From NCBI GenBank assembly GCA_937891045.1, contig CALBEV010000020.1:1-64000 (forward strand): a stretch of DNA of 64,000 bases, written 5' to 3'. Below are positions 13,192-22,304 of the stretch, piece by piece. The stretch comes from an uncultured Burkholderiales bacterium. GTDB taxonomy: Bacteria; Pseudomonadota; Gammaproteobacteria; Burkholderiales; Burkholderiaceae. The translations under genes and the position numbers were made by a program. Positions within the stretch are counted from its first letter, which is position 1. Every line of letters starts with the position of its first letter. The notes under the pieces are model-generated. The model was not told the origin of the DNA. It saw nothing but the letters and a program-made list of their open reading frames with translations, and searched no databases.

Positions 13192-14064
13192 ATGTCTGTC
13201 AAACACCCCATCATTGCCATCACCGGTTCGTCAGGTGCCGGTACCACCTCGGTCACCCGCACCTTTGAAAACATTTTTCGGCGTGAAAAGGTCACCGCTG
13301 CCATCATCGAGGGTGACAGCTTTCACCGCTACGACCGCTTAGAAATGCGCAAAAGAGCGGCTGAGGCTGAAAAGCAGGGGAATAACAATTTCAGCCACTT
13401 TGGTCCGACCACCAACTTGTTCTCGGAGTTGGAAACCTTGTTTCGCACCTATGGCGAATCTGGCACCGGCAAGCGCCGTAAATACCTGCACGACTCTGAA
13501 GAAGCCGCGCCTTACAAACAAGACCCAGGCACCTTCACGCCTTGGGAAGATGTGCCCAAAGGCACCGACTTGCTCTTTTACGAAGGTTTGCATGGCGCCG
13601 TGGTCACGCCCGAGGTGAACATTGCGCAGCACCCTGATTTGTTGATTGGCGTGGTGCCTGTCATCAACTTGGAGTGGATCCAAAAGCTTTGGCGTGACAA
13701 GTCCAAGCGCGGCTACAGCACAGAGGCTGTCACTGACACCATCTTGCGTCGCATGCCTGACTATGTGAACTACATCTGCCCCCAGTTCGCCCACACCCAC
13801 GTGAACTTTCAGCGTGTGCCATGTGTGGACACCTCGAACCCGTTCATCGCTCGCGAGATTCCCGCGCCCGATGAAAGCTTTGTGGTCATTCGTTTTGCCA
13901 ATCCCAAGGGCATTGACTTCCCCTATTTGCTCAATATGATCCACGACTCCTTCATGTCGCGTGCCAACACCGTGGTGGTGCCCGGCGGCAAGATGGAACT
14001 GGCCATGCAACTCATCTTCACGCCCTTTGTGTGGCGGATGATGGAAAGGCAGAAAAAGGCCTGA
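13192..14064 (+). CDS. cbbP: Phosphoribulokinase
   Basis: Phosphorylates ribulose-5-phosphate to the Rubisco substrate RuBP. The 290-residue product is of the proteobacterial class I type. It has the P-loop GSSGAGTT (residues 12-19), catalytic-region motif [10 protein letters not shown] and the [10 protein letters not shown] segment. Proteobacterial enzymes of this class are generally activated by NADH, and lack the plant redox cysteines; nothing here contradicts this. It lies 22 bases after fbp in the cbb operon. Confidence 0.96.
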   Translation: MSVKHPIIAITGSSGAGTTSVTRTFENIFRREKVTAAIIEGDSFHRYDRLEMRKRAAEAEKQGNNNFSHFGPTTNLFSELETLFRTYGESGTGKRRKYLHDSEEAAPYKQDPGTFTPWEDVPKGTDLLFYEGLHGAVVTPEVNIAQHPDLLIGVVPVINLEWIQKLWRDKSKRGYSTEAVTDTILRRMPDYVNYICPQFAHTHVNFQRVPCVDTSNPFIAREIPAPDESFVVIRFANPKGIDFPYLLNMIHDSFMSRANTVVVPGGKMELAMQLIFTPFVWRMMERQKKA

Positions 14065-14096
14065 GGCCACCCCCCTTTTATTCACTGGAGAATTTC

Positions 14097-15134
14097 ATGG
14101 CCCTGGTTTCTTTGCGCCAAGTTTTAGATCATGCCGCCGAACATGGCTATGGCGTTCCGGCTTTCAATGTCAACAACCTCGAGCAAGTGCAGGCCATCAT
14201 GGAGGCTGCGCAAGAAACCCACAGCCCGGTCATTTTGCAAGCTTCGGCCGGTGCACGCAAATACGCGGGCGAAGCCTACTTGCGCCATTTGGTGTTGGCG
14301 GCGATTGAATCGCACCCGGATATTCCTGTGGTGATGCACCAAGACCACGGCGTCTCACCCGCGGTCTGTCAGCAATCCATACGTTCCGGTTTTTCCAGCG
14401 TGATGATGGATGGCTCGCTGATGCAAGACGGCAAAACACCCGCCAGTTACGACTACAACGTGGACGTCACCCGCCGTGTCTGTGAAATGGCCCATGCAGT
14501 TGGTGTGTCAGTGGAAGGCGAACTCGGTTGTTTGGGCTCATTGGAAACCGGTGAAGCCGGTGAAGAAGACGGCATCGGTGCCGTGGGCAAGTTGACCCAC
14601 GACATGCTGCTCACCGACCCAGTACAAGCCAAAGACTTTGTGGAGCGCACAGGTGTCGATGCCTTGGCGATAGCCATTGGCACCAGCCATGGCGCCTACA
14701 AGTTCACCCGCAAGCCCACCGGTGACATCTTGGCCATGGACCAGATTGTGGCCATTCACAACAACATTCCCAACACCCACTTGGTGATGCATGGATCTAG
14801 CAGCGTGCCCCAAGAGTGGTTGGCCATCATCCGTGAGTTTGGTGGCGACATCAAAGAAACCTATGGCGTGCCGGTGGAAGAAATTCAGCGCGGCATCCGC
14901 TCGGGTGTGCGCAAGGTCAACATCGATACCGACATCCGTTTGGCCATGACCGGCGCGATGCGCCAGGCGTTTGCCCAAGACCGCAGCGAATTCGATCCAC
15001 GCAAAGCCTTGATAGCTGCACGCAAAGCCGCACGCGGTATTTGCAAGGCGCGTTTTGAAGCCTTTGGCTGTGCTGGCCATGCCCACCATATCAAACCCGT
15101 TTCCCTCGACAACATGGCCAGTCGCTACGCCTGA
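14097..15134 (+). CDS. cbbA: Fructose-bisphosphate aldolase class II
   Basis: Zinc-dependent aldolase condensing DHAP with G3P (and erythrose-4-phosphate) in the Calvin cycle. From ATG 14097 it is 345 residues. Zinc-ligand motif VVMHQDHG (about residue 80), SVEGELG and the later VMHGSS and NIDTDIR motifs are all present, as in CbbA-type aldolases. CTGGAG precedes the start. This is the last canonical Calvin-cycle gene in the operon; the next genes are salvage functions. Confidence 0.95.
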   Translation: MALVSLRQVLDHAAEHGYGVPAFNVNNLEQVQAIMEAAQETHSPVILQASAGARKYAGEAYLRHLVLAAIESHPDIPVVMHQDHGVSPAVCQQSIRSGFSSVMMDGSLMQDGKTPASYDYNVDVTRRVCEMAHAVGVSVEGELGCLGSLETGEAGEEDGIGAVGKLTHDMLLTDPVQAKDFVERTGVDALAIAIGTSHGAYKFTRKPTGDILAMDQIVAIHNNIPNTHLVMHGSSSVPQEWLAIIREFGGDIKETYGVPVEEIQRGIRSGVRKVNIDTDIRLAMTGAMRQAFAQDRSEFDPRKALIAARKAARGICKARFEAFGCAGHAHHIKPVSLDNMASRYA

Positions 15135-15173
15135 TCTCTTTTTTTAACATTCATTTTTTTTGGAATCAATTTC

Positions 15174-16469
15174 ATGCTGAACAAAGTCACCCCAGCCCCC
15201 ATGGCCTTTCCTGCCCAATCTGATGTGTCTCAGAGCGATCCGCACCTGTGGGCGGCTGTGTTGCAAGAGGCCCATCGTCAGGAGCAGCACATCGAATTGA
15301 TTGCTTCTGAAAATTACACCAGTCCTGCCGTCATGCGCATGCAAGGCTCTATCCTCACCAACAAGTATGCTGAAGGCTACCCTGGCAAGCGTTACTACGG
15401 CGGGTGTGAATTTGTCGATATCGTCGAGCAGCTTTGCATTGATCGTTTGAAAGAGCTGTATGGTGCGCAGTTCGCCAACGTCCAGGCCAACTCCGGCTCG
15501 CAAGCCAATCAAGCCGTGTTTTTGGCCTTGCTGCAACCGGGCGACACGATCATGGGCATGAGCCTGGCCGAAGGCGGTCACTTGACCCACGGCATGCACT
15601 TGAACATGAGTGGCAAATGGTTCAATGTCGTGAGCTACGGCTTGAATGCTGCCGAAGAAATTGATTACGAAGCCATGGAACGCATGGCGCATACCCACAA
15701 ACCCAAGCTGATCATTGCGGGTGCTTCTGCCTATTCGCTGAAGATTGACTGGGAAAAATTTGCCCAAGTGGCCAAAAGCATTGGCGCTTACTTGATGGTG
15801 GACATGGCGCACTATTCGGGCTTGATTGCGGGTGGCGCCTATCCCAACCCCATGCCTTTTGCCGATGTCGTGACTTCTACCACGCACAAGAGCTTGCGCG
15901 GCCCACGCGGAGGCATCATTCTGACCAACAGTGAAGAGATGGCCAAAAAAATCAACAGCGCTGTCTTCCCAGGCATGCAAGGCGGCCCCTTGATGCATGT
16001 CATCGCTGGCAAGGCCACAGCCTTTCATGAAGCCTTGCAGCCCGCCTTCAAAGCCTATCAACAACAGGTCTTGTTGAATGCAGACACCTTGGCCAAAACC
16101 TTGGTTGAACGCGGCTTGCGCATTGTCAGTGGTCGTACGGAAAGCCATGTGATGTTGGTTGATTTGCGCGCCAAAGGCATCACCGGCAAAGCCGCTGAGC
16201 TGGCCTTGGGCCAGGCCCACATCACTTGCAATAAAAACGGTATTCCCAACGACCCCGAAAAACCCATGGTCACCAGTGGTATCCGTTTGGGCACCCCGGC
16301 CATGACCACGCGTGGTTTTGGTCAAGAGCAAGCGCGCATGACTGCGCACCTGATTGCCGATGTGCTGGAAGCGCCTGATGACGCTCAGCACATCGCCAAA
16401 GTGCGCACCAAGGTGGCCGAGTTGGTGGCGCCGTTTCCCGTTTATGGCGACAGTGTTTTGCATCCCTGA
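15174..16469 (+). CDS. glyA: Serine hydroxymethyltransferase
   Basis: PLP enzyme that interconverts glycine plus methylene-THF with serine. The 431-residue product has the family motifs [20 protein letters not shown] and the PLP lysine in [12 protein letters not shown] (Lys239). The sequence before the lysine is [13 protein letters not shown], whereas many bacterial homologues have a small or hydrophobic pair instead of Tyr-Ser. The gap to fba is 39 bases and T-rich, but no terminator stem is visible, so it is probably in the cbb operon. In that setting it would turn photorespiratory glycine into serine. A housekeeping glyA may exist elsewhere. Confidence 0.93.
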   Translation: MLNKVTPAPMAFPAQSDVSQSDPHLWAAVLQEAHRQEQHIELIASENYTSPAVMRMQGSILTNKYAEGYPGKRYYGGCEFVDIVEQLCIDRLKELYGAQFANVQANSGSQANQAVFLALLQPGDTIMGMSLAEGGHLTHGMHLNMSGKWFNVVSYGLNAAEEIDYEAMERMAHTHKPKLIIAGASAYSLKIDWEKFAQVAKSIGAYLMVDMAHYSGLIAGGAYPNPMPFADVVTSTTHKSLRGPRGGIILTNSEEMAKKINSAVFPGMQGGPLMHVIAGKATAFHEALQPAFKAYQQQVLLNADTLAKTLVERGLRIVSGRTESHVMLVDLRAKGITGKAAELALGQAHITCNKNGIPNDPEKPMVTSGIRLGTPAMTTRGFGQEQARMTAHLIADVLEAPDDAQHIAKVRTKVAELVAPFPVYGDSVLHP

Positions 16470-16529
16470 TGCACGCAATGGCGGTTTAAGTTAGTCAAAG
16501 GTGGTTTTTTAAATTCAAAGGGAGTTCTT

Positions 16530-17783
16530 ATGGCTGGTCGTAATTTTTTGTTTGTCCCCGGTCCTACCAATGTGCCTGAGCGCATCCAACGCGCCATGAT
16601 GGTGTCGATGGAAGACCATCGTTCACCCAACTTTCCGCATCTGACCCACACCATCATGGCTGGGCTCAAGGACATTTTTCGGTCCAAGAACGGCACGCCG
16701 TTCATCTTTCCTTCATCAGGTACAGGATGTTGGGAGGCGGCACTCACCAACACCTTGTCGCCCGGCGACAAAGTGCTGGCGGCACGCTTTGGTCAATTCA
16801 GCCATTTGTGGATCGACATGTGCCAGCGCCTCGGTCTGGATGTGCACATCGTTGAATGCGATTGGGGCACGGGCGTGCCCTTGCAACAGTTCGCAGAAAT
16901 TTTGAAAAGCGATACACAGCACAGCTTCAAAGCCGTGCTGGCTTGTCACAATGAAACCGCCACTGGCGTGACATCAGACATCGCGGGCGTGCGCGAAGCC
17001 TTGGATGATGCAGCGCATCCTGCGCTTTTGTTTGTCGATTGCGTCTCTTCCTTAGGCTGTATCGATTTTCGTTTCGACGAATGGGGCGTGGACATGGCGG
17101 TCAGTGGCTCGCAAAAAGGCCTGATGTTGCCCGCTGGTTTGGGTATTTTGTGCACCAGCGAGAAAGCTTTGGCGATGCACAAGACGGCGCAACTCAAGCG
17201 TGCTTACTTTGACCTGCAAGACATGCTGCAAAGCAACGCCACAGGCTACTTTCCATACACACCCGCTTTGCCATTGATGTACGGACTGATCGAGTCCATG
17301 AAGATGATTCAGGAAGAGGGTTTGGAGAATGTGTTTGCCCGGCACCATTACCTGGCGGAGGGTGTGCGAGCTGCCGTGACCCTGGGTTGGCAACTCAAAT
17401 TGTGTGCAGCCGAAGCCAAATGGCATTCGGATACCGTCACTGCTGTGATGTTGCCGCAAGGCATTGCAGGCACGGAAGTGATTGCCCGCGCTTACCGTCG
17501 CTACAACTTGTCGCTAGGCGGTGGACTGTCTAAAGTAGCTGGCAAGCTTTTCCGTATTGGCCACCTGGGCGACATGAATGAAGTTCATTTGATGGCGGCC
17601 ATCAATGGTGCTGAAATGGCCATGCTCGATTGCGGCGTGGCGGTGACGCCAGGCAGCGGCGCTGCAGCCGCAGGCAATTACTGGCGCAGCCATGCAGCAC
17701 CTGAAAGTTTGGGCGCCCCTCATATCAGCAAGGACGAACATGCAAAAAATCGTATTTCTGGACAGGCAATCATTAAGAGCTGA
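16530..17783 (+). CDS. sgaA: Serine-glyoxylate aminotransferase
   Basis: Class V PLP aminotransferase that converts glyoxylate plus serine to glycine plus hydroxypyruvate. The 417-residue product begins FLFVPGPTNVPERIQ as in bacterial and plant SGAT/AGAT enzymes. The PLP lysine lies in SGSQKGLMLP (Lys196). AAAGGGAG precedes the ATG. The last 15 codons run into hprA (44-base overlap), giving a C-terminal tail (ISKDEHAKNR...) unlike the rest of the protein; a shorter ancestral end is possible. Together with glyA and hprA it makes a C2 salvage or serine-cycle module. Confidence 0.92.
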   Translation: MAGRNFLFVPGPTNVPERIQRAMMVSMEDHRSPNFPHLTHTIMAGLKDIFRSKNGTPFIFPSSGTGCWEAALTNTLSPGDKVLAARFGQFSHLWIDMCQRLGLDVHIVECDWGTGVPLQQFAEILKSDTQHSFKAVLACHNETATGVTSDIAGVREALDDAAHPALLFVDCVSSLGCIDFRFDEWGVDMAVSGSQKGLMLPAGLGILCTSEKALAMHKTAQLKRAYFDLQDMLQSNATGYFPYTPALPLMYGLIESMKMIQEEGLENVFARHHYLAEGVRAAVTLGWQLKLCAAEAKWHSDTVTAVMLPQGIAGTEVIARAYRRYNLSLGGGLSKVAGKLFRIGHLGDMNEVHLMAAINGAEMAMLDCGVAVTPGSGAAAAGNYWRSHAAPESLGAPHISKDEHAKNRISGQAIIKS

Positions 17784-18687
17784 GCTGCGTCAACCAGCTT
17801 TCTCACACGAATGGGTTGAGCATGTACAAACCCGACCCGATGAAGTGGTCGATCGTTTGCAGCATGCCACGGTTGCCATCAGCAACAAAGTACCCATTCG
17901 TCGAGAAACGCTGGCGCAACTGCCGAATCTCAAGTTGATCGCCATGGCGGCGACAGGTTATGACGTGATTGACACACAGGCCTGCCAAGAACACGGCGTG
18001 GCCGTGGTGAACATTCGCAACTACGCGGTGCACACTGTGCCCGAGCATGCGTTTGCATTGATCTTCGCCTTGCGTCGAAACCTGATGGCCTATCGAGACG
18101 ATGTCCTCCATGGGCGCTGGCAGAAAGAAGAGCAGTTTTGCTTCTTTGACTACCCGATCAGTGATTTGCATGGCAGCACCTTGGGCATTTTCGGTGAAGG
18201 TGTACTCGGCCAAGCCACTGCAAACATTGCCCGTGCTTTGGGCATGAAGGTTTTGTTTGCAGACCATGCGCCGCCCAAGGCTGCTGGTGTTGAGTTTGTG
18301 CCCGCCGAGCAGGTTTTTGCCGAATCAGACATCATCTCTTTACATTGCCCTTTGACGCCTGCCTCGCGCAACTTCATCGGCATGCCCCAGCTGAAACAAA
18401 TGAAGCGCAGCGCTTTGCTCATCAATACTTCGCGTGGTGGATTGGTTGACGAACAAGCCTTGAAAGAAGCTTTGCAAACGGGCGTGATTGCGGGTGCTGG
18501 TTTCGATGTTTTGACACAGGAGCCCCCCCGCGATGGCAACCCTTTGCTGGAGATTCGTTCGCCCAACTTCATTTTGACGCCGCATGTGGCCTGGGCATCT
18601 CAACAAGCCATGCAATTTTTGGCCGATCAACTCATCGACAACATCGAGGCCTTTGTCAACAATACGCCGCAAAACCGCGTCGTTTGA
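17740..18687 (+). CDS. hprA: D-2-hydroxyacid dehydrogenase, probable hydroxypyruvate reductase
   Basis: NAD(P)H-dependent reductase expected to turn hydroxypyruvate into D-glycerate. The 315-residue product has a Rossmann motif GEGVLG (residues 152-157), the LLINTSRGGLVDE motif with the active-site arginine, and the catalytic His in LTPHVAW. The ATG at 17740 is preceded by AAGGAC within sgaA, so translation is coupled. The substrate is inferred from position after sgaA and resemblance to glycerate dehydrogenases; phosphite or formate-like substrates are less likely. Confidence 0.88.
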   Translation: MQKIVFLDRQSLRAELRQPAFSHEWVEHVQTRPDEVVDRLQHATVAISNKVPIRRETLAQLPNLKLIAMAATGYDVIDTQACQEHGVAVVNIRNYAVHTVPEHAFALIFALRRNLMAYRDDVLHGRWQKEEQFCFFDYPISDLHGSTLGIFGEGVLGQATANIARALGMKVLFADHAPPKAAGVEFVPAEQVFAESDIISLHCPLTPASRNFIGMPQLKQMKRSALLINTSRGGLVDEQALKEALQTGVIAGAGFDVLTQEPPRDGNPLLEIRSPNFILTPHVAWASQQAMQFLADQLIDNIEAFVNNTPQNRVV

Positions 18688-18705
18688 ACCTTCGCCCCCG
18701 GACAC

Positions 18706-19614
18706 TCAGTCCTTGGCGGCGGTCTTTTGCAATGCCAGTTCGTACAAGCGGTTGCGCGGTGCGCCGCTGATCTCGGCGGCGAGCTTGACCGCTGTTTTGA
18801 CTGGCAACTCGGACAACAACAGCGCCAACACCCGTTCAGCGTCGGACAAGCTGCTGCTCGCTTGTGGCATGGGATGCAGCACCAAAGCGAATTCACCTTT
18901 GCTGCGCTGAGCCGACGCCTTCAACCAAGCGCTGAACCCAGCGGCGGGCAGCAAAGCTATTTCTTCAAATTGTTTGGTCAGTTCTCGACCAACGGTCAGT
19001 GGCCTTGGACCCAAAACCTCTAAAGCACTGGCCACCGCTTCAATGCGGTGCGGTGCCTCTAGAAACACTTGGGCCCGGGGCTCAAAAGCCATGGCTTGCA
19101 CCGCCGCTTGGCGCTCGCTGGCTTTGCTGGACAAAAAACCCAAAAACACGAACTGTCCATCGCCACCACAACCACTTGCACTCAAGACAGTAGTCACGCT
19201 GCTGGCACCTGGCACGGGCATCACGCGCAATCCGGCGGCTTGCACCAAAGCCACCAACCGCGCCCCGGGGTCGCTGATGCCCGGTGTACCTGCATCACTT
19301 AAATAGACCACCCGTTGACCTTGTTGCAGCCGCAAAATCACTTGCTCTGCAGCGCTGTTTTCGTTGTGTTGGTGCAGGGCCATCCAGGAGCCGCTCGGTT
19401 TGTCCAAGCCGTAGTTGCGCAACAGGCTTTGGCTATGGCGCGTGTCTTCGCATGCCAGCACATCGGCAACTTGCAACAAATGCAGGGTGCGCAAACCGAT
19501 GTCGGCCAGGTTGCCAATGGGTGTGGCCAGCACGTACAAGCAGCCACCTGGGTGGTCTTGTCCGGCGCAAGCTGCATTTGCAGCAGCCAACACAGTTTCG
19601 TAACGAGGATTCAA
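18706..19614 (-). CDS. rsmI: 16S rRNA 2'-O-methyltransferase RsmI
   Basis: Methylates C1402 ribose of 16S rRNA using SAM. Tetrapyrrole-methylase fold with motifs LYVLATPIGNLADI, CEDTRHS, YLSDAGTPGISDPG and PVPGASSV. No ATG is available near the start of the conserved region; the best start is TTG at 19612-19614 (LNPRYETV), giving 302 residues. That start codon overlaps by one base with the start codon of yraN on the other strand. Neighbours (yraN, SIS protein, BON lipoprotein) match the E. coli yraL-yraP neighbourhood. Confidence 0.92.
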   Translation of the reverse strand: MNPRYETVLAAANAACAGQDHPGGCLYVLATPIGNLADIGLRTLHLLQVADVLACEDTRHSQSLLRNYGLDKPSGSWMALHQHNENSAAEQVILRLQQGQRVVYLSDAGTPGISDPGARLVALVQAAGLRVMPVPGASSVTTVLSASGCGGDGQFVFLGFLSSKASERQAAVQAMAFEPRAQVFLEAPHRIEAVASALEVLGPRPLTVGRELTKQFEEIALLPAAGFSAWLKASAQRSKGEFALVLHPMPQASSSLSDAERVLALLLSELPVKTAVKLAAEISGAPRNRLYELALQKTAAKD

Positions 19615-19994
19615 TGAGCACCTTTCGACATGCACCGTTGCGATCCACCAAACAGCTTGGGGATGACGCTGAGGACCAGGCCTTGTCCTATTTGCAAGAC
19701 CGCGGATTGCAACTGCTGGTGCGCAATTACCGCACACCTGGTCGCGGCGGCGGCGAGATAGACCTGATTGTGCGCGAGCCCAGCGGCACGGTGGTGTTCG
19801 TCGAGGTGCGAAGTCGGGCCGATCAACGCCATGGGGGCGCGTTGGCCAGCATCAACAGGCGCAAACAACAGAGGATCGTGTTTGCTGCCCAGCATTATTT
19901 GCGCAACTGGCGGCAGTGGCCGCCGTGTCGCTTTGATGTGGTGGTGGTCGAGCATGGTTGTTTGGAGTGGCTTCAGGCGGCGTTTCATGTCTGA
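19614..19994 (+). CDS. yraN: YraN family predicted endonuclease (UPF0102)
   Basis: A 126-residue protein with the restriction-endonuclease-like core: GEIDLIVREPSG followed by VVFVEVRSR (the D...ExK-like motif with arginine in the last position) and the RKQQRIVFAAQHYL helix. The cellular role of YraN is not established. Its ATG at 19614 has CGAGG upstream and begins inside the first codon of the divergent rsmI. Confidence 0.88.
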   Translation: MSTFRHAPLRSTKQLGDDAEDQALSYLQDRGLQLLVRNYRTPGRGGGEIDLIVREPSGTVVFVEVRSRADQRHGGALASINRRKQQRIVFAAQHYLRNWRQWPPCRFDVVVVEHGCLEWLQAAFHV

Positions 19995-20047
19995 ACTTGA
20001 TTGCAATGCTGACGGCGCTTGACATGAGGCAAAGGTATGATGATGGC

Positions 20048-20647
20048 ATGTTAGAGCAACGCATTGAACAACAGTTCATCGACAGTGCTGATTTGAAATA
20101 TCAAGCGGCGCAATCCTTGAGCAAGCCTCTGGCAGCTGCTGTGCAAGCACTTTTGGCGTGTGTCACCAGTGGCGGCAAGGTCTTGACCTGTGGCAATGGC
20201 GGTTCAGCTGCGGATGCGCAGCATTTCGCGGCTTTGTTTGTTGGGCATTTTGAGCGTGAGCGCCCCGAGTTGGGCGCGATTGCGCTCACCACAGACAGCT
20301 CCATCATCACCGCCATTGGCAACAACGACAGCTTCGACCAGATATTTGCCAAGCAGGTGCGCGCGCTGGGTCAACCTGGTGACGTGTTGTTGGCCATCTC
20401 CACCAGTGGCAATGCCAGCAATTTGCTCATGGCAATTGCGGCGGCCCACGAACGAGAGCTGTGTGTGATTGCGCTTACCGGCAAGGGGGGCGGCAGAATC
20501 GGTCAAACTTTGCGCGAAACAGATGTGCATGTGTGCGTACCGCACGAGCGCACTGCGCGCATTCGGGAGGTTCATCTGTTGGCATTGCATTGTTTGTGCG
20601 ATGGGGTGGACAGTCAGTTGTTAGGTGAACAGGAGGTTCCAGAATGA
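20048..20647 (+). CDS. SIS-domain protein, DiaA/GmhA-like
   Basis: A 199-residue sugar isomerase (SIS) fold protein with motifs VLTCGNGGSAADAQHFAALFVGHFE and LLAISTSGNASNLL. By position between yraN and the BON lipoprotein it matches diaA, the DnaA-binding initiation regulator of E. coli. By motif it is equally close to the phosphoheptose isomerase GmhA, so the function stays open. Start ATG 20048 is preferred; an in-frame ATG at 20024 (MRQRYDDG) is an alternative. Its end overlaps the next gene by four bases (ATGA). Confidence 0.88.
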   Translation: MLEQRIEQQFIDSADLKYQAAQSLSKPLAAAVQALLACVTSGGKVLTCGNGGSAADAQHFAALFVGHFERERPELGAIALTTDSSIITAIGNNDSFDQIFAKQVRALGQPGDVLLAISTSGNASNLLMAIAAAHERELCVIALTGKGGGRIGQTLRETDVHVCVPHERTARIREVHLLALHCLCDGVDSQLLGEQEVPE

Positions 20648-21294
20648 AAATCAAACGTGTGAGCGCCATAGGCGGCGCTTTGTTGTTGAGCTTGAGTTTG
20701 AATGCATGTGCGCCATTTATGGTGGCGGGCTTTGCGGGCTCTGCCTTGGTGGCCAGCGACCGTCGAACCTCAGGCGCCCAGCTTGAAGATGAAACCATCG
20801 AGCTGCGCGGCTCCGCTCGGGTTCGCGACGCCTTGGGAGAAAAGGCCCATGTCAACGTCACCAGCTTCAATCGCCAAGTCTTGCTCACGGGTGAAGTCGC
20901 CAGCGAGCGCGACCGTCAAACCGTGGTGGGCTTGGTAGAAAAAATTGAGAATGTTCGCAGCGTGGTCAACGAGTTATCGATCACACCCATCAGCACCTTG
21001 AGTGAACGCTCCAATGATTTGCTGATCACGGCCAAGGTCAAGGGCAGTTTGGTTGACAGCCGGGACTTGTTTGCCAACTCCTTCAAGGTCGTGACCGAGC
21101 GTGGCACGGTGTACTTGATGGGCCGTGTGACCCAGCGTGAAGCCTCCAGCGCCACCAATGTGATTCGCAATGTGAATGGCGTCAACAAAGTGGTTCGCTT
21201 GTTTGACATCATCACCGAAGAAGAGTTGCGCAACCTGTTGCCGCCACCGCCGCCGCCGGAAAAGCCAGCGGACAGCAGCAAACCCAAAAGCTGA
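20644..21294 (+). CDS. Outer-membrane lipoprotein with two BON domains (DolP/YraP-like)
   Basis: A 216-residue lipoprotein with signal peptide and lipobox LNAC (Cys22). Two BON domains follow (about residues 55-120 and 130-195), and a short proline-rich tail (PPPPPPEKPADSS). In E. coli DolP supports outer-membrane integrity. It is translationally coupled to the SIS protein and ends before a hairpin shared with the convergent reductase gene. Confidence 0.88.
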   Translation: MKIKRVSAIGGALLLSLSLNACAPFMVAGFAGSALVASDRRTSGAQLEDETIELRGSARVRDALGEKAHVNVTSFNRQVLLTGEVASERDRQTVVGLVEKIENVRSVVNELSITPISTLSERSNDLLITAKVKGSLVDSRDLFANSFKVVTERGTVYLMGRVTQREASSATNVIRNVNGVNKVVRLFDIITEEELRNLLPPPPPPEKPADSSKPKS

Positions 21295-21313
21295 AACTGA
21301 CAGCGTTCAAACC

Positions 21314-21335
21314 AAAGCCACTTGCGGGTGGCTTT
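21314..21335. terminator. Bidirectional hairpin between convergent genes
   Basis: Perfect 8-base stem AAAGCCAC/GTGGCTTT with a six-base loop (TTGCGG). It lies between the BON lipoprotein gene (+) and the reductase gene (-). The A-rich start and T-rich end allow function on both strands, although the T tail is short. Confidence 0.65.
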
Positions 21336-21341
21336 GTCGTT

Positions 21342-22247
21342 TCAGCGCAGCCGCTTGACCAGGCTGGAGGTGTCCAATCGGTTCCCACCGGCGGCTTGCA
21401 CATCGGCATAAAACTGGTCCACCAAGGCGGTGACAGGCACCCTTGCACCATTGCGCTTGGCCTCATCCATGACCAGGCCCAAGTCTTTGCGCATCCAATC
21501 CACCGCAAAACCAAAGTCGAATTTGTCGGCCACCATGGTTTTGCCGCGGTTGTCCATTTGCCAGCTTTGTGCTGCGCCCTTGCCAATCACGTCCAATACC
21601 TGCTCCATGTTCAGACCGGCTTTCATGCCAAAGGCCATGCCTTCGCTCAAACCTTGCAGCAGTCCGGCGATGCAAATTTGGTTGACCATTTTGGTGAGTT
21701 GGCCTGCGCCACTCTCACCCATCAAGGTGACCGCCTTGGAGAAGGCCATGGCCACGGGCTTCATGCGCTCAAACGCTGCCGCCTCACCACCGCACATCAC
21801 CGTCAACATGCCATTGATGGCACCCGCTTCGCCACCAGACACCGGGGCATCGACAAAATGCACACCCAGCGCTTGGGCCGCTGCAAACAATTCACGCGCC
21901 ACCTTGGCCGAAGCTGTCGTGTGGTCCACCAACACCGCACTTGCTTTCATGCCAGCCAAGGCACCATCGGCGCCCAGCATGACAGCGCGCAAATCGTCAT
22001 CGTTGCCGACGCAGCAAAACACCATGTCGGCGCCTTGAGCGGCTTGACGTGGGGTGGGCGCACTGGCTTGGTTGGGAAACTCCGCGCACCAGTCGGCGGC
22101 TTTGGCGGGGTTGCGGTTGTACACCGTGACATGGTGTCCTGCCAATGCCAAGTGACCGGCCATCGGGTAACCCATGACGCCCAGGCCAATGAAGGCGACT
22201 TTGGTGGAGGTGGAGGTTTCGTAGGTTTTGGAGTTGGTGCGTGCCAT
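21342..22247 (-). CDS. Beta-hydroxyacid dehydrogenase, probable tartronate semialdehyde reductase
   Basis: A 301-residue NAD(P)-dependent enzyme of the 3-hydroxyisobutyrate dehydrogenase family. It has the Rossmann motif FIGLGVMGYPMAGHL (about residues 19-33), the substrate motif DAPVSGGEAGAINGML and the catalytic lysine in GAGQLTKMVNQ. Closest by pattern to 2-hydroxy-3-oxopropionate reductase (GlxR/GarR), which makes glycerate. That would connect it to glyoxylate metabolism, but no glyoxylate carboligase is nearby, and 3-hydroxyisobutyrate dehydrogenase cannot be excluded. Confidence 0.8.
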   Translation of the reverse strand: MARTNSKTYETSTSTKVAFIGLGVMGYPMAGHLALAGHHVTVYNRNPAKAADWCAEFPNQASAPTPRQAAQGADMVFCCVGNDDDLRAVMLGADGALAGMKASAVLVDHTTASAKVARELFAAAQALGVHFVDAPVSGGEAGAINGMLTVMCGGEAAAFERMKPVAMAFSKAVTLMGESGAGQLTKMVNQICIAGLLQGLSEGMAFGMKAGLNMEQVLDVIGKGAAQSWQMDNRGKTMVADKFDFGFAVDWMRKDLGLVMDEAKRNGARVPVTALVDQFYADVQAAGGNRLDTSSLVKRLR

Positions 22248-22304
22248 GAACTGCTTTCAAACGGGGAAGCCACGCATCTTAATGGCCCAACCAGCTGCGG
22301 CAGC

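Noticed and set aside
15135..15173. T-rich runs between fba and glyA as an intrinsic terminator
   Set aside because: Two T tracts are present but no stem precedes either, so operon continuation is more likely.
15144..16478. A 444-codon minus-strand open frame opposite glyA
   Set aside because: Shadow of glyA: composition is dominated by His, Gln and Gly, with no family resemblance.
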